Below, piece after piece: positions 1-7,389 of a stretch of DNA of 24,430 nt. This DNA comes from Chrysochromulina parva (lineage: Eukaryota; Haptophyta; Prymnesiales; Chrysochromulinaceae): contig PJAB01000539.1 of the NCBI GenBank assembly GCA_002887195.1, positions 1 through 24,430 of the forward strand, given 5' to 3'. The notes under the pieces were generated by a model. The model did not search any database, had not been told where the DNA came from, and was given only the letters and a program-made list of their open reading frames with translations. A program made the translations under genes and the position numbers. The stretch's first letter is position 1, and each line of letters starts with the position of its first letter.

Positions 1-490
1 CCGCACGGTACCCCATATGCCCAATACCCCTTCCCCCTGGTTGGGCCCCTGTGGTAGCTCTGCCAACAGTCTCATCACACGTTGAGTTCACGGCCGCTTA
101 ACTGTTGGGGTCAAGCGGCACAACACGTAAGCAACACAGCCGTCTTCACACCTTCATTTTCTTTCACAACTTCTCACAACTTCTTTCCAAGTCCGCTGGG
201 GCGCTCGGGCTTGTCGGGCTCAAGGTCTCTCCGCTTGTCACCACTTGTGAAGCAGAGGAGAGGTGTTTACTCGACAGGGCGCGGAGCAAGGCGGCGGAGC
301 GAGGCGCGCCGGCGCGTCCTGTGTGATGAGCCGTCGTCCCGTCAATGACGATGAAACCCATTGAGCATTGACCATTTGAGAGTAATCAGCGCGGTCTGTG
401 TGTCTCAATAACCCACTCAACTCCTGGGAAATCACCTCTCTCTTTCTATAGCCTCGTAACCCGACTACGCGCTAGCCCTCTGTCACCACC
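1..490. other. Window-edge stretch with no supported gene (3' side of the ceramidase gene)
   Basis: This stretch lies downstream of the minus-strand ceramidase gene, so its right end should hold that gene's 3' untranslated region. The only open frames are short, overlap on both strands, and match no family I know. A short direct duplication of the type cacaacttct is visible near 164-185 in a pyrimidine-rich tract. I see no tRNA-like, rRNA-like or transposon-like structure. A gene truncated at the window edge cannot be excluded. Confidence 0.5.
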
Positions 491-1378
491 TCAGCTCTTC
501 GCCTCTTCCAGTCTTCCTCCGTCCCTCGCATCCACGGCATCACGGACAACGTTACCTGCGCCGTGGAGTGCTGCCGCGGTGCCGAGATGCCAAATGGCGT
601 GCGCCACATGGCTCGTCCACGCGCCTATGGCTGCCTCGCAAGCCACCTTGTCGACAAGCCATGCGGCGAAGCTCAGCAGCCCCCAAACGGCGGCGAACTT
701 GGCATCCTGCAAGCAGGCGCGTCGCTTCAGTGGCGCTACGGTTTCGTCACGTGCGAAGAGGGCGAGGTGATAGAAGAGACCCAGGAGAGTTCCGACGAGG
801 TGCAGTTCGGCAAAGGCGATCGGGATGGCGATGATGAGGCCAAACGCCATCGTCACGTGCACGAAAATGCGCCTCAACACGCATCGATCGTGCGAGCTTC
901 GGCTGCTGCTGCTTCTGCTGGCCCTGATGGCCGCCACGTGGTAGAGGGCGACGAGTGCGGCGTTCTCAAAGCCTTCATCGAGCTTCTGCCCCCACCACCA
1001 CAGTGTCGCATGGAACAGCGCGGAAGTTGTGCCTGTCATGAATACGAAGAAGGCGAACAGCGTAGATGACCGTGCATGCAGTAGCGCGACGAGTATGTAG
1101 GCGAGGCATGACAGAGTGTTGTTCCACTCTGCTACATGCGAGTGAACCGCATAGTTGGGTTCGCACCAGTCAATGGGTGCACTGTGTGGTCCCCAAGGGC
1201 CGGCATCTGAGCCCTTGCCATAGCGCAGGAACTTGCCATCCATGGCGATGCTCTCGACCCGTGACAGTTCTATAACGAACCAAGCGGCGACTCCGGCCAT
1301 GAGGGCGCCGACGAACGGCAGCAACGCCGACGCGTCGGGCGAGGTGGCGCTGAAAGTCGTCGGGCGGACGTCGCTCAT
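491..1378 (-). CDS. Alkaline ceramidase (ACER/aPHC family, integral membrane)
   Basis: A 295-residue multi-pass membrane protein of the alkaline ceramidase family (Pfam Ceramidase), which hydrolyses ceramide to sphingoid base and fatty acid in ER/Golgi membranes. Residues matching the known ACER3 metal sites are all present. The calcium-site pattern is D70-W71-x-E73-x-N75 plus E84, in the segment IDWCEPNY. The zinc/active-site set is S119, H123, D134 (in QKLDE) and the HxxxH pair H260/H264 near the C-terminus. Several hydrophobic segments lie between them (about 20-38, 88-102, 105-120, 173-190, 195-208, 228-246). I chose the ATG at 1378 because the frame upstream has no conserved content and runs into the divergent neighbour. 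The gene is head-to-head with the SFI1-like gene. The length is usual for the family (about 265-300 aa), and no catalytic residue is missing. ACER versus plant/fungal aPHC subtype is not resolved. Confidence 0.9.
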   Translation of the reverse strand: MSDVRPTTFSATSPDASALLPFVGALMAGVAAWFVIELSRVESIAMDGKFLRYGKGSDAGPWGPHSAPIDWCEPNYAVHSHVAEWNNTLSCLAYILVALLHARSSTLFAFFVFMTGTTSALFHATLWWWGQKLDEGFENAALVALYHVAAIRASRSSSSRSSHDRCVLRRIFVHVTMAFGLIIAIPIAFAELHLVGTLLGLFYHLALFARDETVAPLKRRACLQDAKFAAVWGLLSFAAWLVDKVACEAAIGAWTSHVAHAIWHLGTAAALHGAGNVVRDAVDARDGGRLEEAKS

Positions 1379-1539
1379 AATGCTGAAGTTCGTCAAATAA
1401 GTTGTTACCGGTAAAAAGACCGGGGGGAGCCGGGACACACACGGGCACACTGTTACCGGTAGCGAAGGATCCACACTATCATTTCGTCCATGATCTGAAT
1501 GACGAATTTCACAGACGCGGTTCACGGACGGTGAGAAAT
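1379..1539. promoter_or_regulatory. Divergent promoter region, ceramidase / SFI1-like gene
   Basis: 161 bases separate the two start codons. The 11-mer TGTTACCGGTA occurs twice in direct orientation (1403-1413 and 1451-1461, 48 bases apart), each containing the palindrome TACCGGTA. A TTTCGTCC box at 1482-1489 also occurs in another divergent promoter of this window (21931-21938). Promoter function is inferred from position; no mapped transcription start is available. Confidence 0.5.
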
Positions 1540-4386
1540 ATGGCTCTTCCTTCGGCTCACCTCTTGAGTCGCCGCGCCGCATGGCACGTGCAAGAGGTAC
1601 CTGGCACTCAGGGCCTATCGTCCTCGACGAGGCCGTCATCGGCACTGCTCTCCGACCAAAGCCTCAGACAGCGCACGCGCAGTCGCTCTGCGAGCAACCT
1701 TGGCCAACCGAAGGAGCTCCTGGCGAAGATAGGGGATGCTCGACTGATGCGCATGCAGTACGACAAGGAGGAGTGGGACAAGTACATGGCAAGGCTGCAA
1801 GAAGATGCAAATAAGTACCGCGGACCTGACGCAAAGAGCCTTGCGCTTACGGCAACTGTAGCGGCCACGCTTCGAATGTGGTCCGCCCGCCATCTCGGTC
1901 AAGGCTTTGATGCCTGGCTCGTCTTTGCTGAAGGCTGCAGGACGTCCAAGCTCGAGGTTGCAGCTGTGGCACAGGTCCGTCGCGGTTGTCTCATGGCAGC
2001 TTTGGCCAGCTGGCTTCACACGTGTGCCGAGGTCGATCGAAGGCAACAAAGCCTCATCCACATGTTCAACCGTGAGCTTGGTCGCGGCTTGCGTTCGTGG
2101 CGAGCATCCGTGGCCAAGCGGCACAGAGCGCTCGACTGGATTCGCAAGAGCGTGGTCTCGCTGCGCAATCGGCAGCTCGCGCTCGGCTGGCGCAGGTGGG
2201 TCGAGGTGTACGCCTTGCTCCTGCGCAGCCTCGAGGTGATCGACCGCGCGCTGCGACGTTTTGTGAACAGCTTTCTCGCGCGCGGCTTTCGTTGCTGGGA
2301 GGTCCAGTGGAGAGAGGTCGTGCGTGCGCGGGATGCGGTGCGGCAAGCGCTGAGCCGCATGCGCAATTCCGGACTGTCCCGTGGCTGGCAAGCATGGGCA
2401 TTCCAGGTTGCGCAGAGAGCGGCTGCGCTCGAAAGACTGAGCACGAGTGTCACCTTCATGCGGACACGCGACGTCGTTAGGGCCTTCAACACGTGGTGCG
2501 CCACATGCACCGAGGCGTGCTTTGAAGTCAAGGCGGCGAGGCGCGCGCTAGGCTTTTGGTCCAATCGCGAGCTGGTCAAGGGCTGGTCTTCCTGGCGTGA
2601 CCTGCGGCAAGAGACCCATCGCGAGCACGAGGGAGCGAAACGCGCGCTGAGCCATTGGCTGAATCGCGAGCTGTCCAAGGGCTGGTCTCTCTGGCGTAAG
2701 CTGCTGCTCGAGACCCAGCGCGAGCTTGACTTGATCCGACGTAGCCTGAGCCATGCCTTGCATCGCGAGAGAGCTGCGGGATGGAATGCATGGAATTCGT
2801 TGGTGGCCGATCGGCACGACACACTTCGCATGCTTCGTCAAGGAGCGCTCTCCTTTCTTCGGCGTCGCCTGATGCGGGGGCTTGAGGCCTGGTGCGTGCT
2901 TCGGGACGAGGTCGTGCGCACGCGCGATTCAATGCGCCGAAGCCTGGGTCACATGCGCAATCGCGAGCTGTCGCGTGGTTGGAGCGCATGGGATTCAGTG
3001 GTGGCGCAGAGAGTGACCGCTCTTGAGAGGCTTCGCAAGAGCGTGCGCTACATGCGGATGCGGAAGCTCGGCCAGAGCTTGCATTGCTGGGCCGGCACAC
3101 ACCACGCCGGCGTGGCCATGCTTCGGGCCTTGCTCGAGGGCGACGAGTGGGAAGTCGCGGCGTCGGAGCGAGCCCAGCGCAACGATATCCGTCGCTTACT
3201 GAGGCGGGGATGGACGACCTGGAAGGGTGGATTTCATCGCACGTGTGCCGAGGTCGATCGAAGGCACCAAAGCCTCAACCACACATTCAAGCGTGAGCTT
3301 GGTCGTGGCTGGCGTTCATGGCGAGCATCCGTGGCCAAGCGGCACAGAGCGCTCGACTGGATTCGCAAGAGCGTGGTCTTCCTGCGCAATCGGCGGCTCG
3401 CGCCCGGCTGGCGCAGGTGGGTCGAGGTGTACGCCTTGCTCCTGCGCAGCCTCGAGGTGATCGACCGCGCGCTGCGGCGTTTTGTGAACAGCTCGCTCGC
3501 GCGCGGCTTTCATTGCTGGGAGGTCCAGTGGAGAGAGGTCGTGCGTGCGCGGGATGCGGTGGCTCGGAGCCTGAGCCACATGAGAAGTCACGAACTGTCT
3601 CATGCATGGCGAGCCTGGCAGGTGGCTGTGCTGAGGGACTCCGCGGCCGACGGCAGGCTGAGTGTCAGCGGGGCTGCCAGTAGGCGTGGCTCCCTCTCCG
3701 CGGCCTTGCGAGTGTGGCTCAGGGTGAATCGCCAGTCCCTCATCGAATATGACAATCGTATGATCACTCGTCTTCAACGGCTCGAGAGCGGCTGGTCAGC
3801 GCTGGTCAGAGCATGGCAAGAGTTCGCCTTGATCGGAGGCCGAAAGCGACGAGATCTGCAACGCGACCTCGCACGAGCCTACCGCGCGTCGCCCTTCCCC
3901 CCCGGCTCCGAGTTCTTCGCCAAAGACGCTCAAGAAGCCAAGCGGATCCGCGTGCTGCGCGATATCCAAGAGAATCGTCGTATGCGCGCGCTCCTTCATC
4001 TTGGGCTGCCGCTCAAGGTGGCTAACGCCAAGCCCTCGCCATGGTCCGGGTACCCGGTCGTGCCAGAGCGCACGCCCTCCGTCGGAGACCTTGAGGTGCT
4101 TGTCGGCATTCCGCCTGGCAGTGCTGGTCTTGCGAGCAGCCTCCCGGTGGGTGGCAGCGCCAAGTCCCTGCTGCGAACGCCGCTGCGCAGCGCCAGTGCT
4201 TCCACCCTCAGGACGACTACCGAGGCGCGCGAGCGGGGCTGGCGATCGACCCGCTCCGCGTGGCCTGGCGAGCCTGAGCGAATCCTCAGCGCCGCCGCCG
4301 CAATCACACGCGCGAGAGAATACGGATTCCCTTTAGAAAGCCCAGCATCAGCAGCATCTCACAATCCATTGTCCCGGACGAGTTAG
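1540..4386 (+). CDS. SFI1-like Trp-repeat protein (probable centrin-binding / centriolar)
   Basis: A 948-residue protein made mostly of about 20 helical repeats with the core L-x3-[GA]-[WFL]-x2-W, for example LGRGWRSWRAS, LSKGWSLWRKL and LARGFHCWEVQ. In register segments the spacing is about 33 residues. This is the layout of the Sfi1 repeat, a long single helix that binds centrins at centrioles, basal bodies or spindle poles. Repeats run from about residue 110 to 770; the N-terminus (Ser/Arg-rich) and C-terminal ~180 residues (Ser/Pro/Arg-rich) are low-complexity. The ATG at 1540 is the first in the frame; the open frame extends upstream without one. A 320-base block inside is duplicated at about 95% identity (2021-2340 and 3242-3561). 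The exact orthologue is uncertain because such repeat proteins form large families in protists, and centrin binding is inferred from repeat type only. Confidence 0.8.
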   Translation: MALPSAHLLSRRAAWHVQEVPGTQGLSSSTRPSSALLSDQSLRQRTRSRSASNLGQPKELLAKIGDARLMRMQYDKEEWDKYMARLQEDANKYRGPDAKSLALTATVAATLRMWSARHLGQGFDAWLVFAEGCRTSKLEVAAVAQVRRGCLMAALASWLHTCAEVDRRQQSLIHMFNRELGRGLRSWRASVAKRHRALDWIRKSVVSLRNRQLALGWRRWVEVYALLLRSLEVIDRALRRFVNSFLARGFRCWEVQWREVVRARDAVRQALSRMRNSGLSRGWQAWAFQVAQRAAALERLSTSVTFMRTRDVVRAFNTWCATCTEACFEVKAARRALGFWSNRELVKGWSSWRDLRQETHREHEGAKRALSHWLNRELSKGWSLWRKLLLETQRELDLIRRSLSHALHRERAAGWNAWNSLVADRHDTLRMLRQGALSFLRRRLMRGLEAWCVLRDEVVRTRDSMRRSLGHMRNRELSRGWSAWDSVVAQRVTALERLRKSVRYMRMRKLGQSLHCWAGTHHAGVAMLRALLEGDEWEVAASERAQRNDIRRLLRRGWTTWKGGFHRTCAEVDRRHQSLNHTFKRELGRGWRSWRASVAKRHRALDWIRKSVVFLRNRRLAPGWRRWVEVYALLLRSLEVIDRALRRFVNSSLARGFHCWEVQWREVVRARDAVARSLSHMRSHELSHAWRAWQVAVLRDSAADGRLSVSGAASRRGSLSAALRVWLRVNRQSLIEYDNRMITRLQRLESGWSALVRAWQEFALIGGRKRRDLQRDLARAYRASPFPPGSEFFAKDAQEAKRIRVLRDIQENRRMRALLHLGLPLKVANAKPSPWSGYPVVPERTPSVGDLEVLVGIPPGSAGLASSLPVGGSAKSLLRTPLRSASASTLRTTTEARERGWRSTRSAWPGEPERILSAAAAITRAREYGFPLESPASAASHNPLSRTS
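2021..2340 (+). repeat. Internal duplication, copy 1 (inside SFI1-like gene)
   Basis: This 320-base block is repeated 1221 bases downstream (3242-3561) with 16 mismatches by my count and no indels. The offset is exactly 407 codons, so frame is kept. It encodes three Trp-repeats (cores LGRGLRSW, LALGWRRW, LARGFRCW). Confidence 0.9.
2544..2741 (+). repeat. Tandem 99-base (33-codon) Trp-repeat units
   Basis: Two adjacent units of about 99 bases share long runs, for example the segment encoding NREL-[VS]-KGWS at about 2562 and again 99 bases later. The two units encode LVKGWSSW and LSKGWSLW. This fixes the natural repeat period at 33 residues, as in Sfi1-type arrays. Confidence 0.75.
3242..3561 (+). 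repeat. Internal duplication, copy 2 (inside SFI1-like gene)
   Basis: Second copy of the 2021-2340 block, about 95% identical and in the same frame (cores LGRGWRSW, LAPGWRRW, LARGFHCW). Sequence outside both ends diverges abruptly, pointing to a fairly recent segmental duplication or gene-conversion event within the coding sequence. Confidence 0.9.
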
Positions 4387-4550
4387 GTTTGGTGCCGGGA
4401 CACTTATTCGTCTGTGTGATCCGTCCCGTGTGTCCCGTGTAAGTCCCGCCAACACCATTAACTTTGTGCGGAATTCGACGAAACTTGAGTATGTTGAGGG
4501 GGGTACAGCAGGGAAGCACTAGGGCTCCTTTGCCTCGGTGCATTCGCAAG
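4387..4550. promoter_or_regulatory. Intergenic spacer before the C69 dipeptidase gene
   Basis: 164 bases between two co-directional genes. It starts with the 3' end of the SFI1-like transcript and carries tandem copies of gtcccgtgt (about 4423-4449). A related cgggacacac element lies on the opposite strand sense in the SFI1-like promoter (about 1431). It presumably contains both a polyadenylation region and the dipeptidase promoter; neither can be placed exactly. Confidence 0.35.
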
Positions 4551-6709
4551 ATGAGCTACGCTGGCCGTAGATGCCTCCTCTGCACGCTGGCCTGCGCGTC
4601 GATTCGGAGTAGCCAAGCATGCACCTCGTACGCCGCAGGAAGGCTCGCTACCAAGGATGGAAGCGTTATGGTCTCCCACAGTGATGATGGCGGTGGCCAG
4701 AGTGACCCACGCATTACTTATGTCAAGGCAATGGACCACGCTCCCGGCTCGATGCGTCCCATTTGGCCAGACATAGAAGACTGGCCACGCTTCGTGGGTG
4801 ACGCGCGCGGCTCGACATACCGCGTGCTCCCGGGGCAGGAGCCGACGTCACCGATTGGTTTCATCCCGCAGGTGGCTCATACATATGCGTACTGTGAGTC
4901 CCTCGCTCTGACCGAACTTCGCCGCGCCGCCGCGCCGCCGCGCCGCCGCGCCGCCGCGCCGCCGCGCACCGTCCAACCAAGAAATCACACACTCGATTCG
5001 CGCACGTCGCAGACGATGGAAACTACGCCATACAGAATGAGTGCAGCCTCATGTTTGGCGAGTCGACGGCTTCGGCGACCTTCCCAGCGGTCGCTCTCGG
5101 CAATCCTAACGGCACGGCGCTCTTCTGCGTGAACGAGCTCACACGCGTGGCCTCGGAGCGCGCGTGCAGCGCGCGTGAGGCGATCGAGCTCATGGGTGGC
5201 CTTGCCGAGCAGCACGGCTTCTTCGGTGCTGACGGCGGGGCGGGAGAGGTGCTGATGGTGGGCGACACCACGGAGGCGTGGGTCTTCCACATCCTGTCGG
5301 ATCCAACAGGCAAGGGCGCGATATGGGTGGCGCAGCGGGTTCCGGACGACCATGTCGCCGTTGTCGCCAACATGTTCTCCATTCGAGAGGTCGACCCTGA
5401 CGACACCCGCAACTTCCTTATGTCGAAGAGCGTGCACGCGGTCGCGCGCCAGTATGGGCTCTGGTCGTCCGCCGACGGTCTACTCGACTTTACAAAGACG
5501 TACAGCGCGGGCGAGTATGGGGCCAAGTACTATTCGGGGCGACGCGTTTGGGATGGCTATCGGCGAATGAAGCCGTCTTTGTTGCTGCCTGCAGAGTACG
5601 GCTCGCTGAAGCAAGACCGGCCCTATCCCTTCTCAGTGCCGCTGCTGACCTCGGAACGCCTCGACGTGCATGATTGGTTTGCGGCACACCGCTCGCACTA
5701 CGAGGGGACGCCGTACGACTTGAGCAAGGGGCTCGCCGCCGGCCCCTTTGGAACGCCCGATCGGTACGGCACGAGTGACCCACATGGCGCATGGCCCCGT
5801 TCCGTGGCAATCTACCGTTCAGCGATGACCTGGGTCGTTCAGGCGAATGCGGGGCTCTCCGAGCCCCACCGCGGCACCGTGTGGCTGGGACCTGCCGATT
5901 CGTCAAAGACCATCTTTGTGCCTCTCATCGTGACGGCGGGTGAACCGCCACGGTCGTACACTGTGGGTAATCCCGCCAAACTCGACCGCAGCTCAGCCTA
6001 CTGGGCGCACAGGTACGTACAAAATCTCGCGCAGCTCAGGTACTCGGAGATGATCGTCGACATACAGAACGCGTCCGCGCACTGGGAGCGGCGCGCAGCG
6101 CACCTTGTCGAGTCGATCCGGAGTGGCATTGAGCCCATGCCTAAGCAGGCTCTCGACGCGCACGCGGCCCGCGTGCTGGCGGCCGCGTGGCGCCTTGCGG
6201 ACGAGCTGATGGTCAAATATGCGGATGGGGGCCTCACGAGCCTGGGCGCGGATGGCGTGAGCCCAAGGTCTGTCGATCTCTCGTACCCCTCCGACTGGCT
6301 CGCTCGAGTCGGCTACGGCGACGGCGTGCGGTACCCACCGCCGGGCGGTTGGGACGGTGGCGCCGAACCTCCGCTAGTCGGGCCTGGCGGACCGTCGGTC
6401 GCCGCGAACACAGAGAGGCTCCAGCTCTTGGAAGATATTCAGCTCCAAAGCTTGGCGGCTACACGCGTCGCGGCGGCGCCCCTGCCGAGGTGGTCTTCGT
6501 TGGCGTCGGCAAAAGCTGCGGCTGAGCCGGCCGCGGCTGAGTCATCCCCCAGCATAGTCAGCGTCGTTCTAGCGACAAGTGTGCTCACCACCCTCGTCCT
6601 CGTCGCCACGGCTGCCGCCATCGGTGTCCGTTTTGAAGGGCGCGCAGCCGAGCGCGACGCAGTCGCTCTTGGCGGGGAGGAGAGCGTCTACGTGGCTTTT
6701 GCATCCTGA
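4551..6709 (+). CDS. C69-family (secernin-like) dipeptidase with C-terminal membrane anchor, two exons
   Basis: The gene model is join(4551..4893, 5013..6709), giving 679 residues. The first exon encodes a short leader ending SSQA followed by C24-TSYAAGR, matching the N-terminal nucleophile Cys of peptidase family C69 (Pfam Peptidase_C69), which becomes residue 1 after cleavage; DGSVMVSHSDDG follows as in the family. Splicing at GTGAGT..CAG (119-nt intron) restores HTYAYYDGNYAIQNECSLMF then GEST, which corresponds to the family's TYAY..G.Y.I.NE....GES motif and keeps frame exactly. The catalytic domain runs to about residue 560. A hydrophobic helix at about 629-652 near the C-terminus predicts a type I membrane protein with a lumenal or extracellular enzyme. 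An upstream in-frame ATG at 4491 is possible, but 4551 gives the better signal peptide. Substrate dipeptides are unknown. Confidence 0.88.
4894..5012 (+). other. Spliceosomal intron in the C69 dipeptidase gene, containing a GC minisatellite
   Basis: The donor is GTGAGT at 4894 and the acceptor is ..GTCGCAG ending at 5012, with phase 1 at both ends. Removing it joins two halves of a conserved C69 motif. The intron holds an 8-bp tandem repeat (gccgcgcc, about six copies, 4921-4968). At 119 nt its retention would shift frame. Confidence 0.85.
4921..4968 (+). repeat. 8-bp minisatellite (GCCGCGCC)n within an intron
   Basis: Five perfect copies of gccgcgcc and a sixth differing at its last base lie in tandem, wholly inside the 119-nt intron. 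Copy number is likely to vary between strains. It is purely G/C and self-complementary in part (GCGC), so it may fold in the pre-mRNA. Confidence 0.9.
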
Positions 6710-6856
6710 GATCCCGCGCGCGCCCGCGCGAGAGTAAACTGCTCTTCGTGAACAAAAAGCCATGTATGCTGCGGAAAAGTTGAGGAATTCACGCGGCAAC
6801 TTCCGAGAACGACGTCGCGCGGCTGCGATCGAATCCACATTTTTGCATCTCTCGAA

Positions 6857-7018
6857 ATGTTCGGCAACATTGCAAAGGCCATGCTGCCCCAGCTCGCCGA
6901 GGCCACGACTGGCAAGAACTCCATTCTCCTGGAGAACGCTGGCAACATCATGCAGTGGATGGTCACGGGCACGGGCCTCTTCTTCCTGGGCAAGGCCGTC
7001 GTCAAGTCCAAGGCTTAA
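6857..7018 (+). CDS. Small single-span membrane protein, 53 aa, function unknown
   Basis: A 53-residue open frame starting MFGNIAKAML and ending VVKSKA-stop. Nearly all third codon positions are G or C (only about 6 of 53 are not), like the recognised genes around it and unlike the flanking spacer. It has an amphipathic N-terminal half, an NAGNIMQW hinge, one hydrophobic segment (about residues 32-46, VTGTGLFFLG) and a short Lys-rich tail. That shape is common for small subunits of mitochondrial or ER membrane complexes, but I cannot assign it to a family. It lies 147 bases downstream of the dipeptidase gene on the same strand and converges on the UBXN7-like gene. The evidence is composition and architecture only. 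Confidence 0.55.
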   Translation: MFGNIAKAMLPQLAEATTGKNSILLENAGNIMQWMVTGTGLFFLGKAVVKSKA

Positions 7019-7389
7019 GCAACGCGCAAGGTTTGCTGCGGTGTGATCTCATCTAGCTCATGTGTAGTTGCGACGGAAGTAAAAGCTCCTAAGTCGTAAA
7101 GTGTTTGAAGTATCTCCTCTTTCACATGATGCCTCAAAAATAGCCTCAAACACACACGCTGATGACTCCGGATACCACACGACTTTACACGCGATCGTGC
7201 GGTTTGGCGGTCCTCGTAACACCGAGAGCGCCGCAACCGCGCTGCGCGCTGGCAATGCGTGTGTTGCTGTGGCTCGGTACTTCATCCTGCCCTGCGGTGC
7301 TGCGCTCGCCGCGCGGCGCAGCCTGTGTTCGCGCGGTCGCATGCCCTCGTCCTGTCCAACCTTTCGACTCGCCGTGGCCTCTCAGCAGA
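7019..7389. other. Convergent spacer, no supported gene
   Basis: 371 bases between the 3' ends of the 53-aa gene (+) and the UBXN7-like gene (-). It should hold both 3' untranslated regions. Composition is lower in GC in the first ~130 bases and rises afterwards. Overlapping open frames on both strands show no family resemblance and no consistent codon bias. Confidence 0.5.

Noticed and set aside
1636..2831. Minus-strand open frames opposite the SFI1-like gene
   Set aside because: They duplicate along with the sense repeats (the same shadow appears opposite both 320-base copies) and show no family similarity.
4921..4968. Possible CRISPR-like repeat
   Set aside because: The units are 8 bp, contiguous and without spacers, inside a eukaryotic intron; it is a minisatellite.
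4894..5132. Dipeptidase frame reading through the intron as one uninterrupted exon
   Set aside because: Read-through leaves the C69 frame (119 nt is not a multiple of three) and gives Arg/Ala/Pro repeats from the minisatellite; splicing rebuilds a conserved motif exactly.
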